DNA of 27,440 nucleotides. Origin: Bacillota bacterium (GTDB lineage: Bacteria > Bacillota > Clostridia > Oscillospirales > Ruminococcaceae). Below the pieces are notes generated by a model that saw only the letters and a program-made list of their open reading frames with translations, did no database searches and had not been told where the DNA came from. A program made the translations under genes and the position numbers. The stretch lies in NCBI GenBank assembly GCA_023443315.1, contig JAEZVA010000052.1:1-27440 (forward strand). Reading direction: 5' to 3'. Of the stretch, positions 15,883 through 23,567 are shown piece after piece. How positions within the stretch are numbered: the stretch's first letter is position 1; each line of letters begins with the position of its first letter.

Positions 15883-15919
15883 GTCGTTTCCCCTTATGAT
15901 AAATAGTCAAAGACAAAAA

Positions 15920-16786
15920 CTATTTACTCGGTGGCACTTCCAGGGTAATCCTTCCGATTTTTCCGCTGCGAAACTCGTCAAGAACCGCCACAGCGGCGCG
16001 TTCGGTGTTCGCCTCTCCGCCCGAAACCAGCATTCCGCGTTTTCTGGCTACCAGTTCGAGCAGTTCATGGTCTTCCAGGCCTGAAACATCCCCAGTTTTA
16101 AAACGGGCATCAAGCAACGAGGGATAATCCTTTGCAAGCAGCCCCAAAAGTCGGATGGAAAGATGCTCCAAATCCATAATATCATCCTTAACAGCGCCGG
16201 TAAATGCCAGACGCTCGCCCACGCGTTTATCCTCAAACTTTGGCCAAAGTACACCGGGCATGTCCAGCAGTTCAATTCCGCCGTCAAAGGCTACCCACTG
16301 CCTACCGCGTGTAACACCGGGACGATCCTCCACCTTGGCGCGCTTTGAGCCTGCCAAACGGTTAATGAGCGAGGATTTGCCAACATTGGGTATCCCCACA
16401 ATCATCATTCGTATCGGTCTGCCCGCCATACCTTTTCGTTCTCTGCGCTCAAGCTCCTCCCGCAGTACCTGTTTAATCAACGGAATAAAGCCTTTTAGGC
16501 CGTACCCACTTCTGCAGTCTACTGCAAGCGCCGCAATACCACGGCGCGAAAAGTAATCGCACCAGCGTTTGGTCGTCTGTGGGTCTGCGGTATCGCATTT
16601 ATTTAAAAGCACGATTCGCGGCTTATCCTTAACAAGCTTATCTATTTCGGGGTTGCGGCTGCTTGCCGGTATACGCGAATCCAAAAGTTCCACCACGACG
16701 TCAACAAGCGGCATGCTCTCTCTCATCAGCCGCCGCGTCTTAGCCATATGTCCGGGAAACCACTGGATAGATGGGATATCGGTCAT
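15920..16786 (-). CDS. rbgA: ribosome biogenesis GTPase RbgA/YlqF
   Basis: This is a circularly permuted GTPase needed for late 50S assembly. At 288 aa it is full length. It opens with IQWFPGHMAKTRR, then the permuted order G4 LLNKCD, G5-like VDCRSG, G1 GIPNVGKSS, G2/G3 around PGVTRGRQWV and LLDMPGVLWP. A C-terminal helical RNA-binding domain includes RKRGM and the DEFRSGKIGRITLE stretch. It lies between lepB (39 bp) and rnhB (37 bp). Confidence 0.97.
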   Translation of the reverse strand: MTDIPSIQWFPGHMAKTRRLMRESMPLVDVVVELLDSRIPASSRNPEIDKLVKDKPRIVLLNKCDTADPQTTKRWCDYFSRRGIAALAVDCRSGYGLKGFIPLIKQVLREELERRERKGMAGRPIRMMIVGIPNVGKSSLINRLAGSKRAKVEDRPGVTRGRQWVAFDGGIELLDMPGVLWPKFEDKRVGERLAFTGAVKDDIMDLEHLSIRLLGLLAKDYPSLLDARFKTGDVSGLEDHELLELVARKRGMLVSGGEANTERAAVAVLDEFRSGKIGRITLEVPPSK

Positions 16787-16825
16787 GCGTTTTCACCAAA
16801 TTTCATGTTGCCCGTACACGGGCTT

Positions 16826-17413
16826 CTATTGCGGTACCCCCGCCTTGTTAAACGGGAATAGGCGGAATATCACCTTACCAAAGATATAACGGTTGTCCAC
16901 CATGCCTACTTGAGAATATCGGCTATCCAAAGAGCGTTCGCGATTGTCACCAAGCACAAACACGTGTCCCTTGGGAACCGTTACCGGATACTCTACATCT
17001 CCAAACACAGTTGTCGGATTCTTTATATAATCTTCTGTTAAAAGATTGCCGTCCACATAGACATAGCCCGAATCAAAATCGATATCAACTTCCTGCCCCT
17101 CAGTGGCAATTACACGTTTGACAATAGGCTCCTCCAGGTTACCTGGCTGAGTAATTGCAACAATATCCCCATATTTCGGGGTAAGATAGTTAATGGTAAT
17201 CAGTCTGTCGTTTGCATGCAAGGTTTCCTGCATTGAAGGACCGATAACCCCAACGACTCGAAAGGCAAAGGTGAACAAAACAACGACGAACAAAAAACAC
17301 CACACCAGAGTTTCGACCCATTCATACGCAGACAAAACCGGGTTTGCCTTTAACGGCTGGGGCGCCGCAACGGGCTCGTGCTGCTCGGTAATAAGCTCCG
17401 TTTCCTGGTTCAT
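16826..17413 (-). CDS. lepB: signal peptidase I
   Basis: This membrane serine protease cleaves signal peptides on the outer face of the membrane. The 195-aa protein has a cytosolic N-terminal segment (1-30), one membrane segment around WVETLVWCFLFVVVLFTFAF (32-51) and a C-terminal outer catalytic domain. The catalytic Ser60 is in GPSMQ, Lys99 is in IVKRVIA, and box E is GDNRERSLDSR. Length and single membrane span match the Gram-positive type. GAAGAAGG precedes the ATG. It has its own promoter directly after the rplS terminator, so it can be expressed apart from L19, and it starts the rbgA-rnhB-yraN-dipeptidase-thrC run. Confidence 0.96.
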   Translation of the reverse strand: MNQETELITEQHEPVAAPQPLKANPVLSAYEWVETLVWCFLFVVVLFTFAFRVVGVIGPSMQETLHANDRLITINYLTPKYGDIVAITQPGNLEEPIVKRVIATEGQEVDIDFDSGYVYVDGNLLTEDYIKNPTTVFGDVEYPVTVPKGHVFVLGDNRERSLDSRYSQVGMVDNRYIFGKVIFRLFPFNKAGVPQ

Positions 17414-17433
17414 GGTATACGCCTTCTTCCCTA

Positions 17434-17464
17434 ATTATAGTATGTGAATATAAAGACAAAGCAA
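17434..17464 (-). promoter_or_regulatory. promoter of lepB, abutting the rplS terminator
   Basis: On the minus strand TTGCTT (17459-17464) lies 16 bp from TACTAT (17437-17442) and 19 bp from an overlapping consensus TATAAT (17434-17439). The -35 hexamer begins inside the T run of the rplS terminator, so this short stretch ends one transcript and starts another. Confidence 0.5.
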
Positions 17465-17489
17465 AAAAGGGACAATGACGTCCCTTTTT
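17463..17489 (-). terminator. intrinsic terminator of rplS
   Basis: GTCCCTTTTT (17480-17489) and AAAAAGGGAC (17464-17473) form a 10-bp A/T-plus-GC stem with a 6-nt loop. In minus-strand RNA the hairpin ends in a U run. It begins 6 nt after the rplS stop codon. Confidence 0.85.
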
Positions 17490-17495
17490 ATCACC

Positions 17496-17840
17496 TTATT
17501 TAAGCTGTTGCTTAACCTTAGCGGCCTTACCAACCTTACCACGCAGATAATAAAGCTTCGCTCTGCGAACACGGCCTCTTCTAACGATTTCAACCTTTTC
17601 TACATTCGGTGAATGAATTGGGAACACTCTTTCTACACCTACGCCATAGGAAACACGACGAACGGTAAATGTTTCGGCAATACCGCCATGCTTACGAGCA
17701 ATTACAGTACCCTCAAAGTTCTGTATTCTCGAACGCTCGCCTTCCTTAATTCTAACGTGTACCTTCACGGTGTCGCCGACGTTAATTTCAGGCATCTCAC
17801 TTTTGAGCTGCACGTCGGAAATCTGTTTTAGGGCATCCAT
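17496..17840 (-). CDS. rplS: 50S ribosomal protein L19
   Basis: This is a structural protein of the large subunit at the 30S-50S interface. At 114 aa it is normal. The motifs PEINVGDTVKVHVRIKEGERSRIQNFEG and the basic C terminus RRGRVRRAKLYYLRGKVGKAAKVK are characteristic. A perfect AAGGAGG (17849-17855) precedes the ATG. Its usual upstream partners rpsP, rimM and trmD are absent: the histidine operon lies there instead, and rplS has its own promoter and a leader of about 170 nt. A strong terminator follows. Confidence 0.98.
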   Translation of the reverse strand: MDALKQISDVQLKSEMPEINVGDTVKVHVRIKEGERSRIQNFEGTVIARKHGGIAETFTVRRVSYGVGVERVFPIHSPNVEKVEIVRRGRVRRAKLYYLRGKVGKAAKVKQQLK

Positions 17841-18010
17841 TGATATATCCTCCTTAAAAATCAGACATTCATGCCCGCGTAACGCGTAAGCGGCAGAGGA
17901 CTGTCAGCTTTAATGTCGCAACTTGCAAAGCAAATCGGGCATCAAACCCCACTGGTCAAATAGCACCGCAAAAAATGCGTACGAAATAGAACCAGAGGAA
18001 CACTAAATGC
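17841..18010 (-). promoter_or_regulatory. structured 5' leader of rplS, candidate L19 leader RNA
   Basis: About 170 nt separate the predicted start from the rplS ATG. In minus-strand RNA the leader can form a stem CTGGT (17991-17995) / ACCAG (17952-17956) enclosing a small hairpin CGCA/TGCG (17967-17970, 17976-17979). A long-range 7-bp pairing joins 17871-17877 (ATGCCCG) with 17936-17942 (CGGGCAT). The ribosome binding site follows the last arm closely. L19-type leader motifs are known in Firmicutes; membership here is an inference from position and pairing, not a covariance match. Confidence 0.45.
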
Positions 18011-18016
18011 CTATAT

Positions 18017-18045
18017 ATATTAACATGGTTTTACAAAGAATGCAA
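18017..18045 (-). promoter_or_regulatory. sigma-A promoter of rplS
   Basis: On the minus strand there is a -35 TTGCAT (18040-18045), a 17-bp spacer and a -10 TAATAT (18017-18022). It lies 41 bp downstream of the hisE stop. Only a weak hairpin (about 18064-18084) without a good T run lies between, so some his transcripts may also read into rplS. Confidence 0.65.
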
Positions 18046-18085
18046 GACATAAACACAAGCTTTTTTCCGTATTCGTGCGGATTTC

Positions 18086-18412
18086 TTATGAATCCTTATC
18101 CGTTTGGTGAAACTGCTTAAGGTTGCCGATTTTTGCCCGGCGCTGCTCAAGAATTTCCTCTACGTCTCTAAGTTCAATTCCCTGCTCAACCATCAACACC
18201 AGCAGGTGGTACATCAGGTCGCAGATCTCGTTTGCTGTCTCTGCGTTGTCATTGTTCTTAGCGGCAACAATGGTTTCGCTGCACTCCTCGCCGCATTTCT
18301 TAAGTATCTTGTCAAGACCCTTATCAAACAGATAACAGGTATATGAACCCTCCTGCGGGGTATGCTTGCGCTCTTTAATCAGCTCATACAGACCGCTTAG
18401 CGTATCCATCAT
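18086..18412 (-). CDS. hisE: phosphoribosyl-ATP pyrophosphatase
   Basis: This enzyme hydrolyses PR-ATP to PR-AMP, the second step of histidine synthesis. It is 108 aa when started at MMDTLSGLYELI (18412), with GGGGGAAGA upstream. The longer open frame reaches into hisI and is not conserved. The MazG-like helical motifs KKCGEECSETIVAAKNND and ANEICDLMYHLLVLM supply the metal-binding acidic residues. It is a separate gene from hisI, 2 nt downstream of its stop, and is the last gene of the his operon. Confidence 0.95.
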   Translation of the reverse strand: MMDTLSGLYELIKERKHTPQEGSYTCYLFDKGLDKILKKCGEECSETIVAAKNNDNAETANEICDLMYHLLVLMVEQGIELRDVEEILEQRRAKIGNLKQFHQTDKDS

Positions 18413-18414
18413 TT

Positions 18415-18747
18415 TTACTCTTCCCCCTTTTGTTTTACTATCGGGTTGAAAAAACAGGTTTTGCTGCCGGTATGGCAAGCCGCACCCGTCTGTTGTACAA
18501 CAACCAGTAGCGTGTCGTTGTCACAATCGGCGGTGATGGAACAAACCTTCTGCAGATGCCCCGATGTTGCGCCCTTGTTCCAAAGCTGCTGGCGAGAACG
18601 GGAGTAAAACCAGGTATAGCCCGTCTCGATGGTCTTTGCAAGGCTCTCTTTATTCATATAAGCAAGCATCAGCACCTCGTCGGTGCCTATTTGCTGCACA
18701 ATGGCGGGGATTAACTCATCTTTTTCAAAGTATACATCAAGATTCAT
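18415..18747 (-). CDS. hisI: phosphoribosyl-AMP cyclohydrolase
   Basis: This enzyme opens the adenine ring of PR-AMP, the third step of histidine synthesis. At 110 aa it has the stand-alone length. Motifs: WFYSRSRQQLWNKGATSGH, and DCDNDTLLVVVQQTGAACHTG, holding the zinc/magnesium ligands (Asp-x-Asp-x-Asp-like acidic cluster, Cys and His). It lies 39 bp after hisF and is nearly fused to hisE, with the hisE ribosome binding site inside the hisI 3' end. Translational coupling is likely. Confidence 0.96.
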   Translation of the reverse strand: MNLDVYFEKDELIPAIVQQIGTDEVLMLAYMNKESLAKTIETGYTWFYSRSRQQLWNKGATSGHLQKVCSITADCDNDTLLVVVQQTGAACHTGSKTCFFNPIVKQKGEE

Positions 18748-18786
18748 GTTCCTGTTTTTCCTTTCCCCTTTTCGATATCGCAGTTG

Positions 18787-19554
18787 TCAGCTATCAGTAA
18801 ACCGAGTCGGAATGCCATTTTGAGAAAGGTGCCGTTTAACCTCGGAGACCGTCAGCTCACCATAATGAAACAGCGATGCCGCAAGCGCAGCATCCGCCCC
18901 CGTTTTTTGGAACACCTCAGAAAAATGATCCAGTGTTCCGCAGCCGCCGGATGCGATAACGGGGATATCCAGCATGCTCGAGATGATAGAGGTCAGCTCT
19001 ATATCAAAGCCGCTCTTGGTTCCGTCGGTATCCATGGACGTAAGCAGTATCTCGCCTGCACCAAGCTTATACACCTGTTGCGCCCACTTAATCGCGTCAA
19101 GCCCCGTATCAATACGCCCGCCGTTGATTACAACATGAAAGGTGCCGTCCCCAGCGCGCCTTGCATCGATGGCAACGACAACGCACTGGCTGCCGAACTT
19201 ATCCGCCGCAGTCTTCACTAGCTCCGGGTTGTGAACCGCCGCGGAGTTTACCGATATCTTATCCGCACCCGCGCGCAGGATATCGCGAAAATCCTCGATG
19301 GTTCTTATGCCACCACCGACAGTGAGCGGAACAAAGACGTTGCGTGCGGTACGGCGCACCACATCAATCATCGTGCCCCTGCCCTCATGGGTTGCCGTTA
19401 TGTCAAGAAAGGTGATTTCATCCGCGCCCTGACGGTTGTATTCGATGGCACATTCTACAGGATCTCCAACCTCTTTGATATCCACAAAGTTTATGCCCTT
19501 AACCACTTTACCGTTCTTTACGTCCAAGCAGGGAATGATTCGTTTTGCAAGCAT
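18787..19554 (-). CDS. hisF: imidazole glycerol phosphate synthase, cyclase subunit
   Basis: This subunit uses ammonia from HisH to convert PRFAR to imidazole glycerol phosphate and AICAR. The start is set at MLAKRIIPCLDV (19554), the universal N terminus, giving 255 aa; the frame extends 18 codons upstream without support. The (beta-alpha)8 barrel shows catalytic Asp11 in CLDVKNG, the second catalytic Asp in VVAIDARRAG, and phosphate-binding glycines in TVGGGIRT and IASGGCG. A 108-bp gap, larger than others in the operon, separates it from the GNAT gene. A weak promoter-like sequence may lie there. Confidence 0.97.
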   Translation of the reverse strand: MLAKRIIPCLDVKNGKVVKGINFVDIKEVGDPVECAIEYNRQGADEITFLDITATHEGRGTMIDVVRRTARNVFVPLTVGGGIRTIEDFRDILRAGADKISVNSAAVHNPELVKTAADKFGSQCVVVAIDARRAGDGTFHVVINGGRIDTGLDAIKWAQQVYKLGAGEILLTSMDTDGTKSGFDIELTSIISSMLDIPVIASGGCGTLDHFSEVFQKTGADAALAASLFHYGELTVSEVKRHLSQNGIPTRFTDS

Positions 19555-19662
19555 CCATTTCACAACCTTTTTCTTAAGCCATATATAATTCGATACAGTG
19601 CACCCCAAATACCAAAAGGAAAATTCACAAAACCCAAGCCATATTCATTAAGGCGTTGCCCG

Positions 19663-20418
19663 TCAAGCCATGGTATCGTTCACGCGATACCAGTATTCAT
19701 ACAGATTGGAAAAGCCCAGTTTAATGTATATTCCAATCGCTTTGTAGTTCGACTGAACCACCTGCAGATATGCCCTCTTAGCGCCATGCTTTTTTGCCTC
19801 GTTTAATAAGGAACAGCAGATTTCATAGCCGTAACCTTGCCCTCTGTATGCGCTGTCGACCACGATATCAAACAAGCCTGCGTATCCTCTTTCTATCACA
19901 CACAGCCCGCAAGCTATTGTTTGCTCGTTTTTCTTAACCGTGCCGCATAAAACCGCGTTTTGAATATTACGGAGCATATGTGTTGCGGTAGTTATTTTGG
20001 GGTTGTCTGTTAGTCCGTTTAGAGAGAAATAACTGCTTATCCAATCCTCTTCCACAAGATCGCTCACGTAAAAATCTGAAGAAACGTGGTGAAAGTCTCC
20101 TATGTCTTTTGTCATCATCATGGTGGGGGAAACAATACGGTACCCTCTGTCCTGAAGAAGCGTATCGAGAGCGCCGTCGCAAGCGTGTGTCATCTTGTAT
20201 ACAACAGGCAGGTTTTCACTTCGGTACACCTTTTCGCAATAATCAATCTTGTCTGCCAATGGCAACACCGCATGATAGAGCGGATTAACTGAATTGGCTC
20301 TATTGGTATACCCGTTTGAGAACCTCAATACCCATCCATCGTAGAGCTGTGTTTTCAACGCGGGATGTGCGTTCATCGACAGTTCTTCATAAAAAACCGT
20401 ATCACCATTGTATGACAT
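19663..20418 (-). CDS. GNAT-family N-acetyltransferase inside the his operon, substrate unknown
   Basis: This 251-aa protein has a C-terminal GNAT domain. The acetyl-CoA pyrophosphate loop is RGQGYG (residues 192-197), preceded by strand LFDIVVDSAY. The late motif QSNYKAIGIYIKLGF (222-236) is also typical. The N-terminal half (EELSMNAHPA..YDGWVLRFSNGYTNRANSV) is a conserved extension seen in one GNAT subgroup and may be a degenerate second GNAT fold. AGGGGAGAGCAG precedes the ATG. It lies 30 bp after hisA and 108 bp before hisF on the same strand, so it should be cotranscribed with histidine genes. No role for an acetyltransferase is known in the standard pathway. It may modify an intermediate, histidine itself, a protein, or be an unrelated passenger. 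Confidence 0.88.
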   Translation of the reverse strand: MSYNGDTVFYEELSMNAHPALKTQLYDGWVLRFSNGYTNRANSVNPLYHAVLPLADKIDYCEKVYRSENLPVVYKMTHACDGALDTLLQDRGYRIVSPTMMMTKDIGDFHHVSSDFYVSDLVEEDWISSYFSLNGLTDNPKITTATHMLRNIQNAVLCGTVKKNEQTIACGLCVIERGYAGLFDIVVDSAYRGQGYGYEICCSLLNEAKKHGAKRAYLQVVQSNYKAIGIYIKLGFSNLYEYWYRVNDTMA

Positions 20419-20448
20419 CTGCTCTCCCCTTTTCTAGGCAACGTGTTT

Positions 20449-21174
20449 TCAGTCCATTCGTTGCACACAAAGCTCGATTGCCTGTGAAAGGTCAAGCGTG
20501 CCATGATACAGGCTTTTGCCGCAGATTGCCCCGTACAGTCCCATTCGGTGTAATGCCCTAATATGCCCAATGTCGCGAATGCCGCCGCTTGCAATGATAT
20601 CACACGAAACGGAATTCTGTAACTGTCCAAGCTGCTCGACGCTAGGTCCCTCAAGTGTTCCGTCCCTCGATATGTCTGTAAATATTATGCACTTTACACC
20701 AATGCTCTCCATGTGTTTGGCAAGCTCAATATAGTGAACGGTGCTTTCGTCAAGCCATCCCTCAGCCGCCGCCATCCCGTTTTTGGCATCGATACCAACA
20801 GCGATGCGATGACCGTAGTCCTTTACCGCCTGACGGACAAAATCGGGGTTTTTAACCGCCGCGGAACCGAGAATAACACGAGTAATTCCGCCCGAAAGAT
20901 AGTACTCAACCGTTTCCATCGTGCGGATACCCCCGCCGACCTGTACCTTTAGCCCTGTTTGCTTTGCAACCCCCAAGAATATCTCGCTGTTTTGCGGCGT
21001 GGCACTTTTTGCGCCGTCCAAATCAACCATGTGAATCCAATCTGCCCCTGCTACCTCAAATCTACGTGCTGTGTTATAGGGGTTATCGGCCACCTGCTGT
21101 ACCGTAGAAAAATCCCCCTGTGTTAACCGCACACAGGTTTTATCCTTAATATCGATTGCGGGAAAGATAATCAT
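20449..21174 (-). CDS. hisA: ProFAR isomerase (1-(5-phosphoribosyl)-5-[(5-phosphoribosylamino)methylideneamino]imidazole-4-carboxamide isomerase)
   Basis: This enzyme catalyses the Amadori rearrangement of ProFAR to PRFAR. The 241-aa (beta-alpha)8 barrel has catalytic Asp8 in FPAIDIKDKTCVRLTQGD, the second Asp in GIDAKNG, and phosphate-binding loops QVGGGIRT and IASGGI. AAAGGG lies 11-12 nt before the ATG. It follows hisH by 51 bp and precedes the GNAT gene by 30 bp. Confidence 0.97.
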   Translation of the reverse strand: MIIFPAIDIKDKTCVRLTQGDFSTVQQVADNPYNTARRFEVAGADWIHMVDLDGAKSATPQNSEIFLGVAKQTGLKVQVGGGIRTMETVEYYLSGGITRVILGSAAVKNPDFVRQAVKDYGHRIAVGIDAKNGMAAAEGWLDESTVHYIELAKHMESIGVKCIIFTDISRDGTLEGPSVEQLGQLQNSVSCDIIASGGIRDIGHIRALHRMGLYGAICGKSLYHGTLDLSQAIELCVQRMD

Positions 21175-21225
21175 ATAACTTAACGCCCTTTCTGTCGGGT
21201 GAAATAAGCCAAGTAATTGAGTTGG

Positions 21226-21822
21226 TTATAATTCACAGAAGTTTTTCAGCATCCGAAGACCGATTTCTCCGCTCTTTTCGGGATGATACTGAACGCCGAA
21301 TACGTTACCCCTACGAACGAGTGCAGGTATCTTTTGACCGTACACTGTGTACGCCGCAATATTATCATCGGCGGTTTCGGCGCAGAAAGAGTGAACGAAA
21401 TACACATAGCTGTGTTCACTTACCCCTTCAAGCATCGCGCACGGGTTTTGGTAGGTCAGGTCGTTCCAACCGATGTGCGGAATCTTAAGCCCGTTGCTTT
21501 CAATCTTTCGCACATTGCCTTCAATTAGCCCCAAGCCATCCGTTTCCACAAACTCATAGCCCTTTTCAAACAGCATCTGCATGCCGACGCAGATGCCCAG
21601 CAGAGGCTTTTTTTCTGCCTGCTGTTTTATGGTCTGCACCAAACCACTTTGATTGAGCATCCGCATCGCATCGGGAAACGCACCTACGCCCGGCAGTATC
21701 AGCTTATCCGCATCAACCAGTACCTGTGGGTCAGCGGTGATGCAGTTTTCAAACCCCAGAAAATCCAGGGCGTTTTTTGCAGAAAAGAGGTTGCCTGCGC
21801 CATAGTCAATAATTGCTATCAT
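21226..21822 (-). CDS. hisH: imidazole glycerol phosphate synthase, glutamine amidotransferase subunit
   Basis: This subunit hydrolyses glutamine and channels ammonia to HisF. It is 198 aa when started at MIAIIDYGAGNL (21822); the longer frame would overlap hisB and lacks similarity. The class I amidotransferase nucleophile Cys is in LLGICVGMQMLFE, and the His and Glu of the triad are in GVQYHPEKSG. The HIGWN motif is present. It begins 34 bp after the hisB stop. hisF is not adjacent: hisA and the GNAT gene intervene. Confidence 0.96.
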   Translation of the reverse strand: MIAIIDYGAGNLFSAKNALDFLGFENCITADPQVLVDADKLILPGVGAFPDAMRMLNQSGLVQTIKQQAEKKPLLGICVGMQMLFEKGYEFVETDGLGLIEGNVRKIESNGLKIPHIGWNDLTYQNPCAMLEGVSEHSYVYFVHSFCAETADDNIAAYTVYGQKIPALVRRGNVFGVQYHPEKSGEIGLRMLKNFCEL

Positions 21823-21856
21823 AATATATCCATGCCTTTCCCCTTCGGATGAATAA

Positions 21857-22438
21857 TCAGTCCAATACCCCTTTGGTGGAAAGTAGCGCGCCATCGGTTA
21901 CCTTTACCGCTAGGCGCAGAGCATGCGCCACAGCCTTAAACACCGCTTCGCATTTGTGATGATCGTTTGCGCCATACCACAGCTTCACGTGCAGCGTAAT
22001 GCCAGCGTGAAACGCAAAGGCACGGAAGAATTCCTCAACCATAGCCGTATCCATCATGCCGATTTGCTGATTGGCAAACGAGCAGTCAAACACAAGGTAG
22101 GGTCTACCGCTGATATCCAATGAGCAGAATGCAAGGGATTCATCCATCGGTACAGTAAAGCTGCCATACCGCGCGATGCCCGATTTGCCTCCCAAAGCTT
22201 CAAGAAACGCCTGCCCCAAAACAATACCCACATCCTCCACCGTGTGGTGACAGTCAACCTCTAAATCACCTTTTGCGCGGACGGAAAGGTCAAGTCCTGC
22301 ATGCACGCCAAATGCCGTGAGCATATGGTCAAAAAAACCGATTCCGGTAGAAATATCGGTCTTACCAGACCCATCCAGATTCATCTTGACGATAATATCC
22401 GTTTCTTTGCTAGTTCGTTGCTTTTGCCCTTCTCTCAT
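21857..22438 (-). CDS. hisB: imidazoleglycerol-phosphate dehydratase
   Basis: This enzyme dehydrates imidazole glycerol phosphate to imidazole acetol phosphate. At 193 aa it is the monofunctional form, without the N-terminal HAD histidinol-phosphatase domain found in enterobacteria. Metal-binding motifs are visible: FFDHMLTAFGVHAG, DCHHTVEDVGI and ANDHHKCEAVFKA. AGGAGG lies 11 nt before the ATG. It sits between hisC (45 bp) and hisH (34 bp). Confidence 0.97.
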   Translation of the reverse strand: MREGQKQRTSKETDIIVKMNLDGSGKTDISTGIGFFDHMLTAFGVHAGLDLSVRAKGDLEVDCHHTVEDVGIVLGQAFLEALGGKSGIARYGSFTVPMDESLAFCSLDISGRPYLVFDCSFANQQIGMMDTAMVEEFFRAFAFHAGITLHVKLWYGANDHHKCEAVFKAVAHALRLAVKVTDGALLSTKGVLD

Positions 22439-22483
22439 GGCTTTTCCGCCCTCCTTAAAATCGTGTTCTTGTCTGTACCCGGT

Positions 22484-23536
22484 TTATAACAGCTTTGCAA
22501 GCGCAGACAACACAGACGCGTTCTCTACATCGGTGCCCGCCGTGATACGCAGGAAGTTGCCCATATGCCGCACAACAATCCCTATTGCTAGCAGCGCATC
22601 AAAACATGCTTTTGCGTTATCCATTTCTATCAAAACAAAGTTGGTCTGTGGCTTAAAAACCTTTATAATTTTGTTCTTTTTAAACTCGGCAAGTCTCGTC
22701 AATCCGTCGTACAGAACATCACGACTTCTCTTTATTGAGAGAATACAGTTATCAAGGTACTCATCCTCGCCCAGTAAAACAGTTCCCATCGCCTGCGAAA
22801 ATGCATCGGTGTTATAGGGCGATTTTGCCGCACGCAGGGCGTTTGCTATCTTTGAATTGGTCACTGCAAAGCCAAGACGAAGTGCAGCCGCACCCATTGC
22901 CTTGGAACAGGTTTTTAGTACGATCACATTGTCAAGCTCCGACACTTTACACAGGATTGACTGGTCACAAAAATCCATGTACGCTTCGTCAACAATCACC
23001 AGTGCGTCGGTTTGCCTTGCAATCTCAAGCACATCATTTGCGTCCATAACCAAGGATGTCGGGTTGCAGGGGTTTGAGAAGATGATCGCCTTTGCGCGTG
23101 CTTCCTTTGCCGCTTTGATAATCTCCTTCGCAGAAATGGTCAAATCCTCGCGCTTTTGCAGTGTAACAAGGTTTAGCTCCTGCAGTTCGCCGTAAAATCG
23201 GTACATAGAAAAGTCTGGCGCAAGCGTTAGCAAAGGTTCACCCTTTTGAAGCATACAGCCGATAATAACCGAAATCAGCTCGTCCGAGCCGTTGCCTGCC
23301 ACCACACATTCGGGCTGTGCCCTGTACCGTTTGGCAAAAGCGGCGCAAACATCTGCCGCGAGCGCTTCGGGGTAGCGGTTCATCGGAACTCCCGCAACCG
23401 CTTCTAGTAGCTTCATCTGTAGCCCTTCATCCGGCTGTAAAAAGGATTCATTTGCATCAAGCCGAATGGGGTAGTTCCCGCTAATCGGCTCGTACGGGGT
23501 CATATTCTTTATCTTATCGCAGATTTCGTATGCCAT
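22484..23536 (-). CDS. hisC: histidinol-phosphate aminotransferase
   Basis: This PLP enzyme transaminates imidazole acetol phosphate with glutamate to histidinol phosphate. The 350-aa protein belongs to the class I/II aminotransferases. Key motifs are LDANES near residue 27, GNGSDELI (81-88), SNPCNPTS (154-161), VDEAYMDF (182-189) and the PLP Schiff-base lysine Lys212 in KTCSKAMG. The downstream ALRLGFA arginine binds the PLP phosphate. It follows hisD by 31 bp. Confidence 0.96.
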   Translation of the reverse strand: MAYEICDKIKNMTPYEPISGNYPIRLDANESFLQPDEGLQMKLLEAVAGVPMNRYPEALAADVCAAFAKRYRAQPECVVAGNGSDELISVIIGCMLQKGEPLLTLAPDFSMYRFYGELQELNLVTLQKREDLTISAKEIIKAAKEARAKAIIFSNPCNPTSLVMDANDVLEIARQTDALVIVDEAYMDFCDQSILCKVSELDNVIVLKTCSKAMGAAALRLGFAVTNSKIANALRAAKSPYNTDAFSQAMGTVLLGEDEYLDNCILSIKRSRDVLYDGLTRLAEFKKNKIIKVFKPQTNFVLIEMDNAKACFDALLAIGIVVRHMGNFLRITAGTDVENASVLSALAKLL

Positions 23537-23567
23537 TTACTCTCTGCCTTTCCAAACAAGATATGGG

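Noticed and set aside
18064..18084. Terminator for the his operon
   Set aside because: Only a 4-bp TCCG/CGGA stem is seen, without a U run on the minus strand, so I do not list it as a terminator.
18413..18478. 22-codon upstream extension of hisE into hisI
   Set aside because: HisE proteins begin near the MMDTL-like position, a ribosome binding site precedes 18412, and the extension is hisI sequence read in another frame.
18086..18747. hisI and hisE as a broken hisIE fusion (frameshift)
   Set aside because: Each is full length for its stand-alone family, hisI ends in a normal TAA, and hisE has its own ribosome binding site.
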